Part shown: in pieces, positions 33,895 through 43,055 of the stretch
Layout of the letters: every line of letters starts with the position of its first letter
How positions within the stretch are numbered: position 1 is the stretch's first letter
Assembly: GCF_013282215.1 (NCBI RefSeq)
Contig: NZ_CP048103.1
Location: 2,790,001 to 2,854,000 of the forward strand
DNA from: Kroppenstedtia eburnea
GTDB lineage: Bacteria; Bacillota; Bacilli; Thermoactinomycetales; DSM-45169
Length of the DNA: 64,000 nucleotides
Direction: 5' to 3'
Program-made: the position numbers and the translations under genes
Notes under the pieces: generated by a model
Database searches by the model: none
What the model saw: the letters and a program-made list of their open reading frames with translations, nothing else
What the model was told of the DNA's origin: nothing

Positions 33895-35579
33895 CTGGAT
33901 TCTCCCCACGCTTCCTCATCGGCGACCGCATAGCGATACCCCCGCTCCATCAGGAAAAGCTGTCGGTTGCGGGCATACTCCTGATCCAAGGTATCTCTGG
34001 AGACAATGGTGTAAAAATAAGCTTCATTCTCCTCCTTTTTAGGTCTGAGAATCCGTCCCAGTCGCTGGGCTTCCTCTTGACGGGAACCGAAGGTTCCTGA
34101 AAGTTGCACGGCCACTGAGGCATCGGGGAGATCCACAGCAAAATTGGCCACCTTGGAAACCACCAACACCCTCTCCTTTCCTTGCCGAAACCGTTCATAC
34201 AGCTTTTCCCGCTCCCCTTCCGCCGTCTCTCCCGTGATCAGAGGGGCCTTCAACTGTGCGGCTGCTTCCCTCAATTGAGAAAGGTACTGTCCGATCACCA
34301 GGACTCTCCCTTCCCGGTGGCGCTCCAATACTTCCTTCAATATCGATAATTTCTCCGGATTTTCCGCTGCGATCCGGTACTTGTTTTTGGGGGCGGCCTG
34401 TTCATACTCCCGCCTTCGTCTGTCATCCATCCCTGTCCGGATTTCAGTGCATACCGCCTTGGCGATCCATCCTTCCTCCTCCATTTCGCGCCAGGACACC
34501 TCAAACTTTTTGGGTCCGATCAGGGAAAAAACATCCGCCTCCCGCCCATCTTCCCGAATCAGGGTGGCGGTCAATCCCAGACGACGTCGCGCCTGAATAT
34601 CGGCGGTGGCGCGAAAAACCGGTGCCGGAAGCAGATGGACCTCATCGTAGATCACCAGACCCCAGTCCCGTTTCCCAAACAACATCATGTGATGCAGAGC
34701 CGCTTTTTCCCGGTCACGATTGGTTATGATTTGGTATGTGGCCACGGTGACCGGTCGGACTTCTTTGGCTTTCCCTGTATACTCTCCCACCTCACTCTCC
34801 GTGAGACAGGTCTTATCCAGCAACTCCCGGATCCACTGACGGACGGAAGTGGTATTGGGGGTGAGGATCAAAGTGGCTCGTCCCACTTTTTCCATCACGG
34901 CCATCCCGATCACCGTCTTCCCTGCCCCACAGGGAAGAACCAGCACACCGCTTCCCCCTGTTGCATCGCCTTCCCGGTAAAAGGATTCCACCGCCCGTTT
35001 CTGGTATGTCCGAAGATGAAAAGGATTTCCTTCACCCGCAGTCCGCTCCCGCAGGCGAATATCCAAAACCTCCCCTCCGGTGAAACCGGCCACATCCTCC
35101 ACCGGATAGCCCCATCGGATCAACTCCCGCTTCAACAACCCCCGAAAACGGGAGGGAACCCGAAAACGTTGTCCAGGCAAAGGAACCAGCCGATCTTCTG
35201 CGGGGTAGAGCTCCTTCAACCTTTGAAACAGGGATGCATCTTTGACAGAGAGTATCAACCCCTGATCCGCCGCCTCCAACTTGAGTAAACCATATCGGGC
35301 CATGGTCTCCTCCACTTCTTTTTTCAAGGAGGCCGGCAGACCGAATTTGCTTTCTTCCTCCAGAAAAGAGATGATCTCCTCGGCCTCTGTACCGGCTGCG
35401 GCAGCATTCCACAGAGAAAGAGGGGTGATCCGGTATGTATGGAGGAGGTCCGGCGATTTGACCAATTCGGCGAAGCCCGAAAGCTGATCCCGCACCCGCT
35501 GAAAGGAGGGGTGATCCACTTCCAACAATACAGTTCGGTCTGCCTGTACAATCAGAGGGCATTCCCTTCGAAAAATCAT
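33891..35579 (-). CDS. DNA repair helicase XPB (SF2)
   Basis: This is a 562-residue SF2 helicase of the XPB/Rad25 type. The N-terminal ~200 residues hold a damage-recognition-like part. Motifs follow: LRTYQKRAVESF (Q-like), LPCGAGKTVIG (I), VIYDEVHLLPA (II, DEVH), GLTATLIREDG (III), and the second RecA domain with VISTGETAEGE-like region and AQRLGRILRPKKEE (VI). RED in LIREDG is the XPB RED motif. The ATG at 35577-35579 follows GCGGGAGGTGTCCCC. Its partner gene overlaps by 4 bp. Bacterial XPB proteins unwind DNA 3' to 5' (known). Confidence 0.93.
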   Translation of the reverse strand: MIFRRECPLIVQADRTVLLEVDHPSFQRVRDQLSGFAELVKSPDLLHTYRITPLSLWNAAAAGTEAEEIISFLEEESKFGLPASLKKEVEETMARYGLLKLEAADQGLILSVKDASLFQRLKELYPAEDRLVPLPGQRFRVPSRFRGLLKRELIRWGYPVEDVAGFTGGEVLDIRLRERTAGEGNPFHLRTYQKRAVESFYREGDATGGSGVLVLPCGAGKTVIGMAVMEKVGRATLILTPNTTSVRQWIRELLDKTCLTESEVGEYTGKAKEVRPVTVATYQIITNRDREKAALHHMMLFGKRDWGLVIYDEVHLLPAPVFRATADIQARRRLGLTATLIREDGREADVFSLIGPKKFEVSWREMEEEGWIAKAVCTEIRTGMDDRRRREYEQAAPKNKYRIAAENPEKLSILKEVLERHREGRVLVIGQYLSQLREAAAQLKAPLITGETAEGEREKLYERFRQGKERVLVVSKVANFAVDLPDASVAVQLSGTFGSRQEEAQRLGRILRPKKEENEAYFYTIVSRDTLDQEYARNRQLFLMERGYRYAVADEEAWGESR

Positions 35580-35638
35580 GGGGACACCTCCCGCGTCCAT
35601 AGTTTCCACCCCTATTTTTTGCAGATGGATGGGATTCC

Positions 35639-35668
35639 ATGACACTTTTGGACATTCTGTGGTAAAAT
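35639..35668 (+). promoter_or_regulatory. Candidate sigma-A promoter of the lipoprotein gene
   Basis: ATGACA and TAAAAT with an 18-bp spacer, 93 bp upstream of the lipoprotein start. The only plus-strand gene downstream is the lipoprotein. Confidence 0.45.
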
Positions 35669-35760
35669 GAGCTGGAAAGTCCCCTTCGAAAATTTCTTGC
35701 AACTTTTCATCTCTGTGCCCCGTCCAATAGGTGATTCCACTCTGACGGGAGGCAGAAGAA

Positions 35761-36666
35761 ATGCGAAACTGGAAGGTGACCCTTCTGATGTTTACGATGT
35801 TCGCCTTGGTCGCTGCCGGTTGCGGCACCCCTTTTCATTCCGACGATGCCCGGGGGGGCTCGGGGAAATCCTGGGAACCCCTTCAATTTCGGCAGGAATC
35901 CCAAAACAGCCTGCCCGACGAGGTGAAACAGCGACAGGTGGAGGTGATGCAAACCGCCGGTGATCAATTTTCCCACACCGAAGTCAACTCCGGTGACAGA
36001 ACCTACCTGATCCTCGCTCTGGGTCAGCGACCCACCGGCGGCTATTCCATCCGGATCAATGAAGTGGTTCAAAAGGGGAACACGATCCGGATCCACGCCG
36101 AGGAGGTACCCCCGGCTCCAGATGCCTTCACCACCCAAGCGATCTCGTCTCCCCGCACCGTGATCTCCCTTGCGTCACCCAAAGGAGAGGTGAAATTCGA
36201 TTATCGGATCGGAAGGACGAAGGATTCAAAGGAGGCTTCCCCGGCAAAGCCCGCTTCCCATGCCGTTTCCGTCGATGACCCCGAACCCCGGAAGCTGGAT
36301 GCCCGACCGGAGCCCCGGCTTGCTGCACTGCCGGATACTGTGAAACAAAAGGTGGAGGAACTCCGTTCACGTCTCCACGGCGGGGAAGCAGTCGTCCACC
36401 ACGGGGATCAAACCTACCTGATCATCGCACTCGGCCAACGTCGTTCCGGTGGATATGGAGTCGCATTGGAAAGCATACAGCAGAAGGACCGAAAGATCCA
36501 TGTCCATGCCCGGGAAACGGCCCCCGCCCCGGGTACATTCTCCCTGTCGGCTTTGACAAATCCGGTTCACGTCTTTTCACTGGCCAGACCGGATCATCCA
36601 ATGGAATATGCCTTTCACGTACAAACCAAGTCTTCACCCCCCGGCGGGGGAGAAATCCGGGATTGA
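35761..36666 (+). CDS. Lipoprotein with two PrcB-type domains
   Basis: This 301-residue protein has a lipoprotein signal peptide ending LVAAGC (Cys21). Two homologous domains follow, each with the PrcB C-terminal signature: TYLILALGQRPTGGYSIRI (about 82-100) and TYLIIALGQRRSGGYGVAL (about 218-236). Each is followed by the conserved Ala-Pro rich segment (VPPAPDAF, TAPAPGTF). A disordered linker separates them. PrcB domains are linked to protease complexes in spirochaetes; here the function is unknown. Start follows ACGGGAGGCAGAAGAA. Confidence 0.85.
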   Translation: MRNWKVTLLMFTMFALVAAGCGTPFHSDDARGGSGKSWEPLQFRQESQNSLPDEVKQRQVEVMQTAGDQFSHTEVNSGDRTYLILALGQRPTGGYSIRINEVVQKGNTIRIHAEEVPPAPDAFTTQAISSPRTVISLASPKGEVKFDYRIGRTKDSKEASPAKPASHAVSVDDPEPRKLDARPEPRLAALPDTVKQKVEELRSRLHGGEAVVHHGDQTYLIIALGQRRSGGYGVALESIQQKDRKIHVHARETAPAPGTFSLSALTNPVHVFSLARPDHPMEYAFHVQTKSSPPGGGEIRD

Positions 36667-36701
36667 AAAGCCCTGCACCTGTATACGGTGCAGGGCTTTT
36701 C
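36665..36701. terminator. Bidirectional terminator after the lipoprotein gene
   Basis: GAAAAGCCCTGCACC and GGTGCAGGGCTTTTC form a perfect 15-bp stem with a 7-nt loop. Confidence 0.9.
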
Positions 36702-36716
36702 ATAAAAAAAGTCGGA

Positions 36717-36872
36717 TCAGGCCTTGAACCGTCGTTCACGTTCCCGGTCAGGCTCACGATCCCGCCCCCGAGGTTCCCCGCGGTCAGGTTGTTCCGGAGA
36801 TGTGGTGATCGGCTCCCGGGGAGTGGTGATTTCCGGCTCCCGGCGTGGTGTTCCAATCTCGGGAATGCGCAT
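36717..36872 (-). CDS. Small charged, disordered protein
   Basis: This 51-residue protein is MRIPEIGTPRREPEITTPRE followed by Pro/Glu/Arg-rich residues, ending RERERRFKA. GGAGGGGCCTTC precedes the ATG at 36870-36872. No hydrophobic segment and no family are recognised. It shares the preceding bidirectional terminator. Confidence 0.6.
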   Translation of the reverse strand: MRIPEIGTPRREPEITTPREPITTSPEQPDRGEPRGRDREPDRERERRFKA

Positions 36873-37109
36873 GAAGGCCCCTCCTTTGTTGATTCTGCCG
36901 TTTCCGGCAAACATAGTATCCCGCTCCCGTCGGCGGCATACTCATCTCAAAGGGCTTTCACACACATCTTGGGAGTCCCTTCTCTGTTGACTTTTTTTCA
37001 CAGTGGGCTTAAATTGAGAATAACCTTTTTGCCCTAATACAAAATTTGTTGTTCAGGCTAATAATTTGCGCCATCAGAAAAAAAGATAGTTCCAGCCATG
37101 TTGATCTGA

Positions 37110-37418
37110 TTACGTCCGAAGCCACGGGGACTCCGGTGATTCAGGTGAGTCCCAGAGCGGCCGGTATGACGGAGACACCGATTCTTCTTTTGTCAACCCG
37201 GGTGAGGGGGATGGCTTTTGGATATGGGGATGGGAAACAGGAGGTGAAAACCCCCGGGAAGGAGCATACGATGGAGGGGCATAGACTCCCGGGTATCCCC
37301 AGGGCGGTGACAAGGGAAATGTGACCGGCTGTGACTGGATCGGAATCCCATATCGCAGGTCTGCCCTGCCATGGAAGGGGACCGGCACCCCCGACCATGG
37401 AAACGGGGGGACATACAT
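37110..37418 (-). CDS. Pro/Ser/Tyr-rich small protein, coat-like composition
   Basis: This 102-residue protein starts MYVPPFPWSGVPVPFHG and continues with repeated aromatic-proline pairs (PPWGYPGVYAPPSYAPSRG). The ATG at 37416-37418 follows AAAGGAGGGTTGGGC. Composition recalls spore coat or crust proteins of Bacillota, but there is no diagnostic motif, so the role is inference from composition only. Confidence 0.55.
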   Translation of the reverse strand: MYVPPFPWSGVPVPFHGRADLRYGIPIQSQPVTFPLSPPWGYPGVYAPPSYAPSRGFSPPVSHPHIQKPSPSPGLTKEESVSPSYRPLWDSPESPESPWLRT

Positions 37419-37568
37419 GCCCAACCCTCCTTTCTTTTGCATAGTATTCTATATGAAATATACACTTGTCCTATACAATGAAGACCGTAACAGCCGTTTC
37501 CAAACCGGTCTTGATCTGATATGATGATGAAGGTTTTTGATTCCCTTGGAGAAAGGAGGAGACAGACG

Positions 37569-38936
37569 ATGCCCGATCAGGAAGAACGGCGGTTAAAGGT
37601 GGACCTGGATGCGATCAAAGTGGCGATCCAAAAACGGGAGAAGCGCTTCCTCCGCCCCTTGCTGGAAGAACTCCAACCTTATGATTTGAGTCAGATTTTC
37701 TTCCAGTTGCCCCGTGTTTACCGTCCTCATTTCATCCGGATGCTGGATCCGGAAGACATCGCCCTGCTGCTGGAAGAATTGGAGACCGGGGAGCAACAGG
37801 AAGTCCTGGCCACCCTGGGTCCGGAAAAAACCTCCCGTGTATTAAACCTGATGTCCTCCGATGAAGTGGCCGACTTGATGGGAGAACTGGAAGAGGCCAA
37901 TGTCAATACGCTGCTGAAATCCATGGAACGGGATGAAGCCGACAAGGTCCGGGCCCTGCTCCATTATCCGGAAGACACTGCCGGCGGCCGGATGACCATG
38001 GAGTACGTCAGTGTCTACAATTACTACACGGTGGAAGAGGTTATTCAATACCTGCGCAGAGAGGCACCCACGGCGGAGACAGTCTATTATGTGTATGTCA
38101 TCGATGCCGACGACCGGCTGGTGGGGGTCGTCTCTCTCCGGGAACTCCTGATCGCCCCGCCGGATACGCCGGTGACCGAGGTGATGTTTGAAAGGATCAT
38201 CTCAGTGACTGCCGACATGGACCAGGAAGTGGTGGCCCGGCTGATCCAGCGCTACGATTTTCTGGCTATTCCGGTGGTGGACGTTGAGAAACGGTTGCTC
38301 GGGATCATCACCATCGATGATATGGTGGACGTCCTGGTTGAGGAAGCCCATGAGGATATCTCCAAAATCTCCGCCGTCGGGCAGACGGAAATGGATGTTC
38401 TGATCCATCCCTTTGCATCTGCGCGACGTCGAATTCCATGGTTGACCCTGCTTTTGTTCATCGGCATGCTGACCTCCACCTTGCTCAGCGCTTTTGAAGA
38501 CACGATTAACAAAGTGGCCGCCCTCGCCTTCTTCATGCCGATGATCGCCGGTATGACCGGAAACACCGGTACCCAGTCCCTCGCCCTGGTCATCCGGGGC
38601 TTAAGCTCCGGTCAGCTGACCCGTGACAAATACGGACAGATCCTCAAGCAGGAAGGGATGGTTGGGATCATCATCGCCACCGTGTGCACCCTTCTGATCG
38701 TGGCCACGGTGAGCCTGCTCTATGATCTGAGTCTGGGTCTGGTGGTGGGAACCTCCATGTGGTTCACCCTGATTCTGGGGACTCTTGGGGGAACGGTGAT
38801 CCCCCTCATCCTCAATCTGCTGAAAGTGGACCCAACCGTCGCTTCAGGTCCCCTGATCACCACCATCAACGATGTGATTTCTCTGTTGATCTATTTCGGC
38901 TTTGCCACCATGTTTATCCACTATCTGTTGCCATGA
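37569..38936 (+). CDS. mgtE: Magnesium channel/transporter MgtE
   Basis: This 455-residue protein has the MgtE N domain (helical superhelix: LDPEDIALLLEELETGEQQE), two CBS domains (about 130-250), the connecting helix and five membrane helices in the last 150 residues. MIAGMTGNTGTQSLALVIRG is the conserved pore region. The protein imports Mg2+ and closes when cytoplasmic Mg2+ binds the N/CBS domains (known). The ATG at 37569 follows AAAGGAGGAGACAGACG. I see no M-box leader in the short upstream region. Confidence 0.95.
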   Translation: MPDQEERRLKVDLDAIKVAIQKREKRFLRPLLEELQPYDLSQIFFQLPRVYRPHFIRMLDPEDIALLLEELETGEQQEVLATLGPEKTSRVLNLMSSDEVADLMGELEEANVNTLLKSMERDEADKVRALLHYPEDTAGGRMTMEYVSVYNYYTVEEVIQYLRREAPTAETVYYVYVIDADDRLVGVVSLRELLIAPPDTPVTEVMFERIISVTADMDQEVVARLIQRYDFLAIPVVDVEKRLLGIITIDDMVDVLVEEAHEDISKISAVGQTEMDVLIHPFASARRRIPWLTLLLFIGMLTSTLLSAFEDTINKVAALAFFMPMIAGMTGNTGTQSLALVIRGLSSGQLTRDKYGQILKQEGMVGIIIATVCTLLIVATVSLLYDLSLGLVVGTSMWFTLILGTLGGTVIPLILNLLKVDPTVASGPLITTINDVISLLIYFGFATMFIHYLLP

Positions 38937-38968
38937 CCCCGCACCCTTACCGGGGTCATTCTTTTATT
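38933..38968 (+). terminator. Terminator of mgtE
   Basis: TGACCCCG and CGGGGTCA pair around a short loop, followed by TTCTTTTATTT. Confidence 0.75.
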
Positions 38969-39109
38969 TCACGGATTGAAAGAAAGTTCATCTACACAAA
39001 ACCCCAACTTTTTGATAACCTTGTCATAGTTAAAGTAAAATCGAGTATCGACGCACAGACTGATAATTGACACGTAAAAAACCGCTTCAAATCAGGAGGT
39101 CGCTCTCGC

Positions 39110-40462
39110 TTGGAATCATTTCTTGAGATCATCTGGAATCTGTTTCTGGTGATCTTTCTTGTCTTCTTGAACGGGTTCTTCGTCGCATCCGAGTTTGCGA
39201 TCGTGAAAGTCCGGGCCACACGGATCGCCCAACTTCAAGCGGAAGGCAACGTGCGGGCCAAGGTTGCCCAACAAGTGATTTCCAATATGGATGCCTACCT
39301 GTCAGCCACACAGCTGGGGATCACCTTGGCCTCCCTGGGTCTGGGGTGGGTCGGGGAGCCGGCGATCGCGCACTTGATTGTGGCTCCCTCCTTGGAAGCG
39401 CTTCCTTTTCAAGTGCCGTCCTGGCTGGTCTCCTCCTTGTCTTTTGCCATCGCCTTTGCCATCATCACATTTCTTCACATCGTACTCGGCGAGATGGCTC
39501 CCAAATCCTTGGCGATCCGGCGGGCCGAGGGGACGACGCTCTGGACCGCGACCCCTCTCAATTGGTTCTACAGAGCCTTTTTCCCCTTTATCTGGGTACT
39601 GAACGGTGCAGCCAACAAGATCCTCACCTGGATCGGCATCGAACTGGATCCGGAACAGCAACAGGCACACACCGAAGAGGAGATCCGCATGATGGTCGCC
39701 CAGAGTCACAAGGGCGGATATATCGACCAGACGGAGCTCTCCCTCTTTGACAACGTATTTGAATTCACCGACCGGGTGGCCCGGGAGGTGATGGTGCCCC
39801 GGGTGGACATGGAATGCTTATACAGCGAAGATTCCTTCAAGGAGAATCTGAACACCATCCTCGCTGCCCGCCATACCCGCTTTCCTCTGTGTGGGGAAGA
39901 CAAGGATGACATCATCGGCATCGTTCACAGTCGTCATGTGTATGAACGATTGGTCGGCGGCCAAACCCCGGATCTGGAGGACTTGAGCCGCCCCGCGATC
40001 CGGGTGCCGGAGACTATGGAGATCAAAGATGTCCTTCGCATGCTGCAGAAGAAAAAATCGGAGATGGCCATCGTTGTCGATGAATACGGCGGCACCTCCG
40101 GTTTGGTGACCACCGAGGACATTATTGAGGAAATCTTTGGCGAGATTCAGGATGAGTTTGACGATGAACGCCCTTTTTTCCAGAAGACCGGCGATGAAAC
40201 CTCCATCGATGCCCGGCTCCTGATCGAAGAAGTGAACGAACACTTTCATACTGACATCGAAGACCCGGACAATGACACCATCGGTGGCTGGATCTTCTCC
40301 CAGCTGAACGAAGTGCCGGAAGTGGGGGACGAGGTTGTCCACAAAGACCTTCGGTTCCGGGTACAAGAGATCGATCAGCACAGTGTGGGCAGACTCCTGG
40401 TGTCCCGGATGAAACCGATGGAGGGGGAACAAGCCCCCGCTGAAACAATGGAGAAGGAATAA
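39110..40462 (+). CDS. CNNM/CorC family membrane protein (MpfA-like magnesium exporter)
   Basis: This 450-residue protein has an N-terminal DUF21/CNNM domain with three to four membrane helices (LVIFLVFLNGFFVASEFAIVKVR; ATQLGITLASLGLGWVGEP; HIVLGEMAPKSLAIRR). A CBS pair follows (REVMVPRVDMECL; MAIVVDEYGGTSGLVTTEDIIEEIFGEI in two pieces), then a CorC_HlyC transporter-associated domain. It resembles Bacillus MpfA/YhdP, which exports Mg2+. The TTG at 39110 follows AGGAGGTCG. It stands directly after mgtE but has its own upstream region. Confidence 0.92.
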   Translation: MESFLEIIWNLFLVIFLVFLNGFFVASEFAIVKVRATRIAQLQAEGNVRAKVAQQVISNMDAYLSATQLGITLASLGLGWVGEPAIAHLIVAPSLEALPFQVPSWLVSSLSFAIAFAIITFLHIVLGEMAPKSLAIRRAEGTTLWTATPLNWFYRAFFPFIWVLNGAANKILTWIGIELDPEQQQAHTEEEIRMMVAQSHKGGYIDQTELSLFDNVFEFTDRVAREVMVPRVDMECLYSEDSFKENLNTILAARHTRFPLCGEDKDDIIGIVHSRHVYERLVGGQTPDLEDLSRPAIRVPETMEIKDVLRMLQKKKSEMAIVVDEYGGTSGLVTTEDIIEEIFGEIQDEFDDERPFFQKTGDETSIDARLLIEEVNEHFHTDIEDPDNDTIGGWIFSQLNEVPEVGDEVVHKDLRFRVQEIDQHSVGRLLVSRMKPMEGEQAPAETMEKE

Positions 40463-40568
40463 ACCGGAATTTGGCCGGTTTATCGGAACACATTGGTGGG
40501 TGATAACGTATAGAACCCTTGTCTCCGAAGGTTTAAGCTTATGCCCTACGACCCCTGGATGATATTTC

Positions 40569-40645
40569 AAGTTGGGTTTCACATGAAGTGTCTTTGGATC
40601 ACCAGAACTTTGGCGCCGGAATGTGAAACCCAAATCCTGACCGTC
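40569..40645 (-). repeat. MITE-like repeat, copy 11 (divergent core only)
   Basis: The arms TTGGGTTTCACAT and ATGTGAAACCCAA are intact, but the inner sequence has diverged and reads in inverted orientation (GTGTCTTTGGATCACCAGAAC). No clear terminal repeats remain. It is an old copy. Confidence 0.65.
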
Positions 40646-40689
40646 CAAGAACACAGTAAATCCCAAAGTTTCCCAAGAACCTATTGGAA

Positions 40690-40735
40690 GAAAAAATGAT
40701 CGGTGGCAGTCTCCAGTTGCCACCGATCATTTTTG
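40690..40735 (-). terminator. Terminator of panD
   Basis: AAATGATCGGTGGCA and TGCCACCGATCATTT form a long stem with a short loop, ending in a T run on the minus strand. Confidence 0.9.
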
Positions 40736-40737
40736 AT

Positions 40738-41124
40738 TCAGGGCTTCACTGCACCGTGAGCTTCTCCCACCAACATTTCCTCAATCCGGTTTCCTTCTCC
40801 CATGACTGCCACTCGAGGACGGTAAACCTCTGCCTCGTCTTTGTCCAGCATCACATAGGAAATAATGATCACGATATCACCGGGTTGAACCAAGCGTGCG
40901 GCTGCACCGTTTAAACAGATGATCCCGCTGCCCCGGGGACCGGCGATCACATAGGTTTCAAGACGGGCCCCATTATTGTTGTTCACGATCTGAACCTATT
41001 CATTGGGGAGGATATTCACCTTTTCCAAAATGTTTATGTCGATGGTGACACTTCCCACATAGTTCAGATTCGATTCGGTCACTGTCGCCCGGTGGATCTT
41101 TGATTTCATCACTGTCAAGAGCAT
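40738..41124 (-). pseudogene. panD: Aspartate 1-decarboxylase panD, broken by an in-frame TAG
   Basis: The frame encodes a full-length PanD except for one TAG at 40996-40998 (codon 43). Before it, [20 protein letters not shown] contains the Gly24-Ser25 self-cleavage site that makes the pyruvoyl group. After it, [17 protein letters not shown] and [20 protein letters not shown] are intact to a normal stop at residue 128. The interrupted position (ILPNE[12 protein letters not shown]) is normally a lysine, so AAG to TAG is the simplest change. No reading-frame shift is needed. The ATG at 41122-41124 overlaps the upstream stop as TAATG. Intact PanD makes beta-alanine for pantothenate. A late restart at GTG 40984-40986 would lack Ser25. 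Confidence 0.88.
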
Positions 41125-41930
41125 TATTTCACCTTCTTTTTTGATTTGGTATATTTATATTTTTTGATGATGTAGTTACGTATGTGAATCACGTTGGCAA
41201 CCATTTCTTTGTTTCCGATCTCCTTGAACATTTTTCGGAACATGGGATCCGAATTCATTTCAATAAACCACAATTTTCCATTTTTATCGACAGCCATATC
41301 CAAAGCCAAAATTCGCAAATCAAAATAGGATCCAAGCGCCTGAGAAATTTGATGAGCCAGATCCCCCAGCTTGATCATCAAATCAGTGGAATTCAGATGA
41401 CTGTTATCCTTCAGTACATGATCTAATGGCATGGCTTTGGCTCCCCTGATATGATTGGTCACAATTTGGCCCTTTTTTGCAACGCGGGCCAACCATCCGG
41501 AGATCTGCCATCTTTCTTCCGGTTTATGCATCAAGATCCGGAGATCAAAGGGCAGGCCGCCAAAGGTAGCCAAGTCAATTCCTTGTTGAACAATAAATTT
41601 TTCGTTTAGTTTGATCTCATTTACTACCTCTTCAATCACCTCTTCGAGGGAACAGGTTTTCACCTCTTTTTTGTAACTGTAGCAAAGCTCGTATAATGAC
41701 TTTTTTTGAGACCTGGGCTCTTGTTGTGAAACGTTTCTAATCCGGAGAATCTGGTTCCCCCTGTGATTTGAATTCGGTTTAACGAAAACCGTGGGATAAA
41801 CACTCAGCATATCTTTCAATGCTGTAACTGAAAACCAAAGGGTTTCCGGAACATATGGAGAGATCCAGGGATCCTTCAGAAGGACTTTGTTATATTTCAT
41901 CTTATTGGAGACATATCTTTGTACAGCCAC
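41124..41930 (-). CDS. YheC/YheD family ATP-grasp protein (spore coat-associated), copy 1
   Basis: This 268-residue protein starts [20 protein letters not shown] and has the YheC/D core: [17 protein letters not shown] (ATP-grasp lysine and loop), [20 protein letters not shown], and the C-terminal metal/nucleotide segment [21 protein letters not shown]. In Bacillus YheC and YheD are coat-associated (known); their substrates are unknown. It is followed by panD with a one-base overlap and preceded by copy 2 after a 49-bp gap, so the three genes form one unit. Base composition is AT-richer than the flanking genes. Confidence 0.92.
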   Translation of the reverse strand: MAVQRYVSNKMKYNKVLLKDPWISPYVPETLWFSVTALKDMLSVYPTVFVKPNSNHRGNQILRIRNVSQQEPRSQKKSLYELCYSYKKEVKTCSLEEVIEEVVNEIKLNEKFIVQQGIDLATFGGLPFDLRILMHKPEERWQISGWLARVAKKGQIVTNHIRGAKAMPLDHVLKDNSHLNSTDLMIKLGDLAHQISQALGSYFDLRILALDMAVDKNGKLWFIEMNSDPMFRKMFKEIGNKEMVANVIHIRNYIIKKYKYTKSKKKVK

Positions 41931-41979
41931 TGTGACCCTCCTCCCTTCTGAATATTACAACCCCGTTGATACATCGAAT

Positions 41980-42732
41980 CTATTGATACATCGCTTCAAT
42001 ATACTTCTGTGCACTCAGGGCTTTATTGTACATTTGCTCGTTCCCGAAGTCCCTGAACAACTTCCGTACCACCGGGGTTGTGTTCGCTTCGATGAACCAT
42101 ACTTTCCCCTTTTTGTCTACAGCCATATCCACGCCCAAAACCCGCATACCATAGTAGAATCCAAATATTTGAGAGATTTGATGCGCCAAGTCAGCCAATT
42201 CCCTGGATATTTCCGTTGCATTCAGCTTTTTTTCCGCCAGTACCTGTTCCAAGGGAAGCAATTTTCCTCCTTTCGACCAGTTTGTAACGGCTTTGTTGTT
42301 TGTGGAGACTCTTGCAAACCAGCCGGAAATCTGCCATTTATCTACAGGTCTGTGCATGGTGATTCGTACATCAAAAGCTTTTCCCTTGTAGGTGGCAACA
42401 TCGATCCCTTGTTGAATAATGTACGATTTTCCTGACTTAATCTGGCTCTCTACTTTCCTCAAGGTATCCTGCAGATGAGCTGTTTCAGTTCCATCCTTAT
42501 AGCTGTAGCAAATTTCATACTTCATCTTGTTCACTTTGTTAATCCGAATGATCCCATTGCCGCGATATCCTGTATCAGGCTTTACAAAAACAATGGGATA
42601 AGCAGTCAGCATCTCTTTCAGTGCTTCTGTGGAGAAACGGACCGTTTTTGGAATATGGGGAGCAACTGTGGGGTCTTTTAGAAGGATGCTGTTTTTCCTC
42701 ATTTTGCTTGCCACAATTCTTTGAACTGCCAT
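41980..42732 (-). CDS. YheC/YheD family ATP-grasp protein, copy 2
   Basis: This 250-residue paralogue starts MAVQRIVASKMRKNSILLKD, very like copy 1, and shares FVKPDTGYRGNGIIRI, IIQQGIDVATYKGKAFDVRI and LGVDMAVDKKGKVWFIEANT. The similarity and tandem position indicate local gene duplication. It is the first gene of the unit running into panD. No signal peptide is present. Confidence 0.92.
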   Translation of the reverse strand: MAVQRIVASKMRKNSILLKDPTVAPHIPKTVRFSTEALKEMLTAYPIVFVKPDTGYRGNGIIRINKVNKMKYEICYSYKDGTETAHLQDTLRKVESQIKSGKSYIIQQGIDVATYKGKAFDVRITMHRPVDKWQISGWFARVSTNNKAVTNWSKGGKLLPLEQVLAEKKLNATEISRELADLAHQISQIFGFYYGMRVLGVDMAVDKKGKVWFIEANTTPVVRKLFRDFGNEQMYNKALSAQKYIEAMYQ

Positions 42733-43055
42733 AGCGGTTCACTTCCTTCTATGTTTCTTACAATATATTCATATGAAGCTTTCTACAATTGCGTGCATAC
42801 CTTATAGAAGAGAGATTAAAAAAAGGCCGTTCAAGGATCACTTCCCTCCCCCCTCCTCTCCACGAGCCAATTTACGTGCAACGCAAACAAGTCCGTTTTG
42901 CTTGGTTGGATTTTCACACACAAAAAAATCCTTCACCAGCGGCTTCACCCATTCGGATAAGAATAGTGAAGCCGATCGATCGGGAAGGATTTGGAAATTA
43001 TGCCCCTTGATGGATTGACCAGGGATCTGGGTCAGGAGGAGCAGTGTTTCCGGGA
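42733..43055. other. Intergenic stretch upstream of the YheC/YheD unit
   Basis: This holds the upstream region of copy 2. Two plus-strand frames at 42773-43018 are short, lack ribosome-binding sites and show no protein-like pattern. I see no further feature. Confidence 0.35.
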
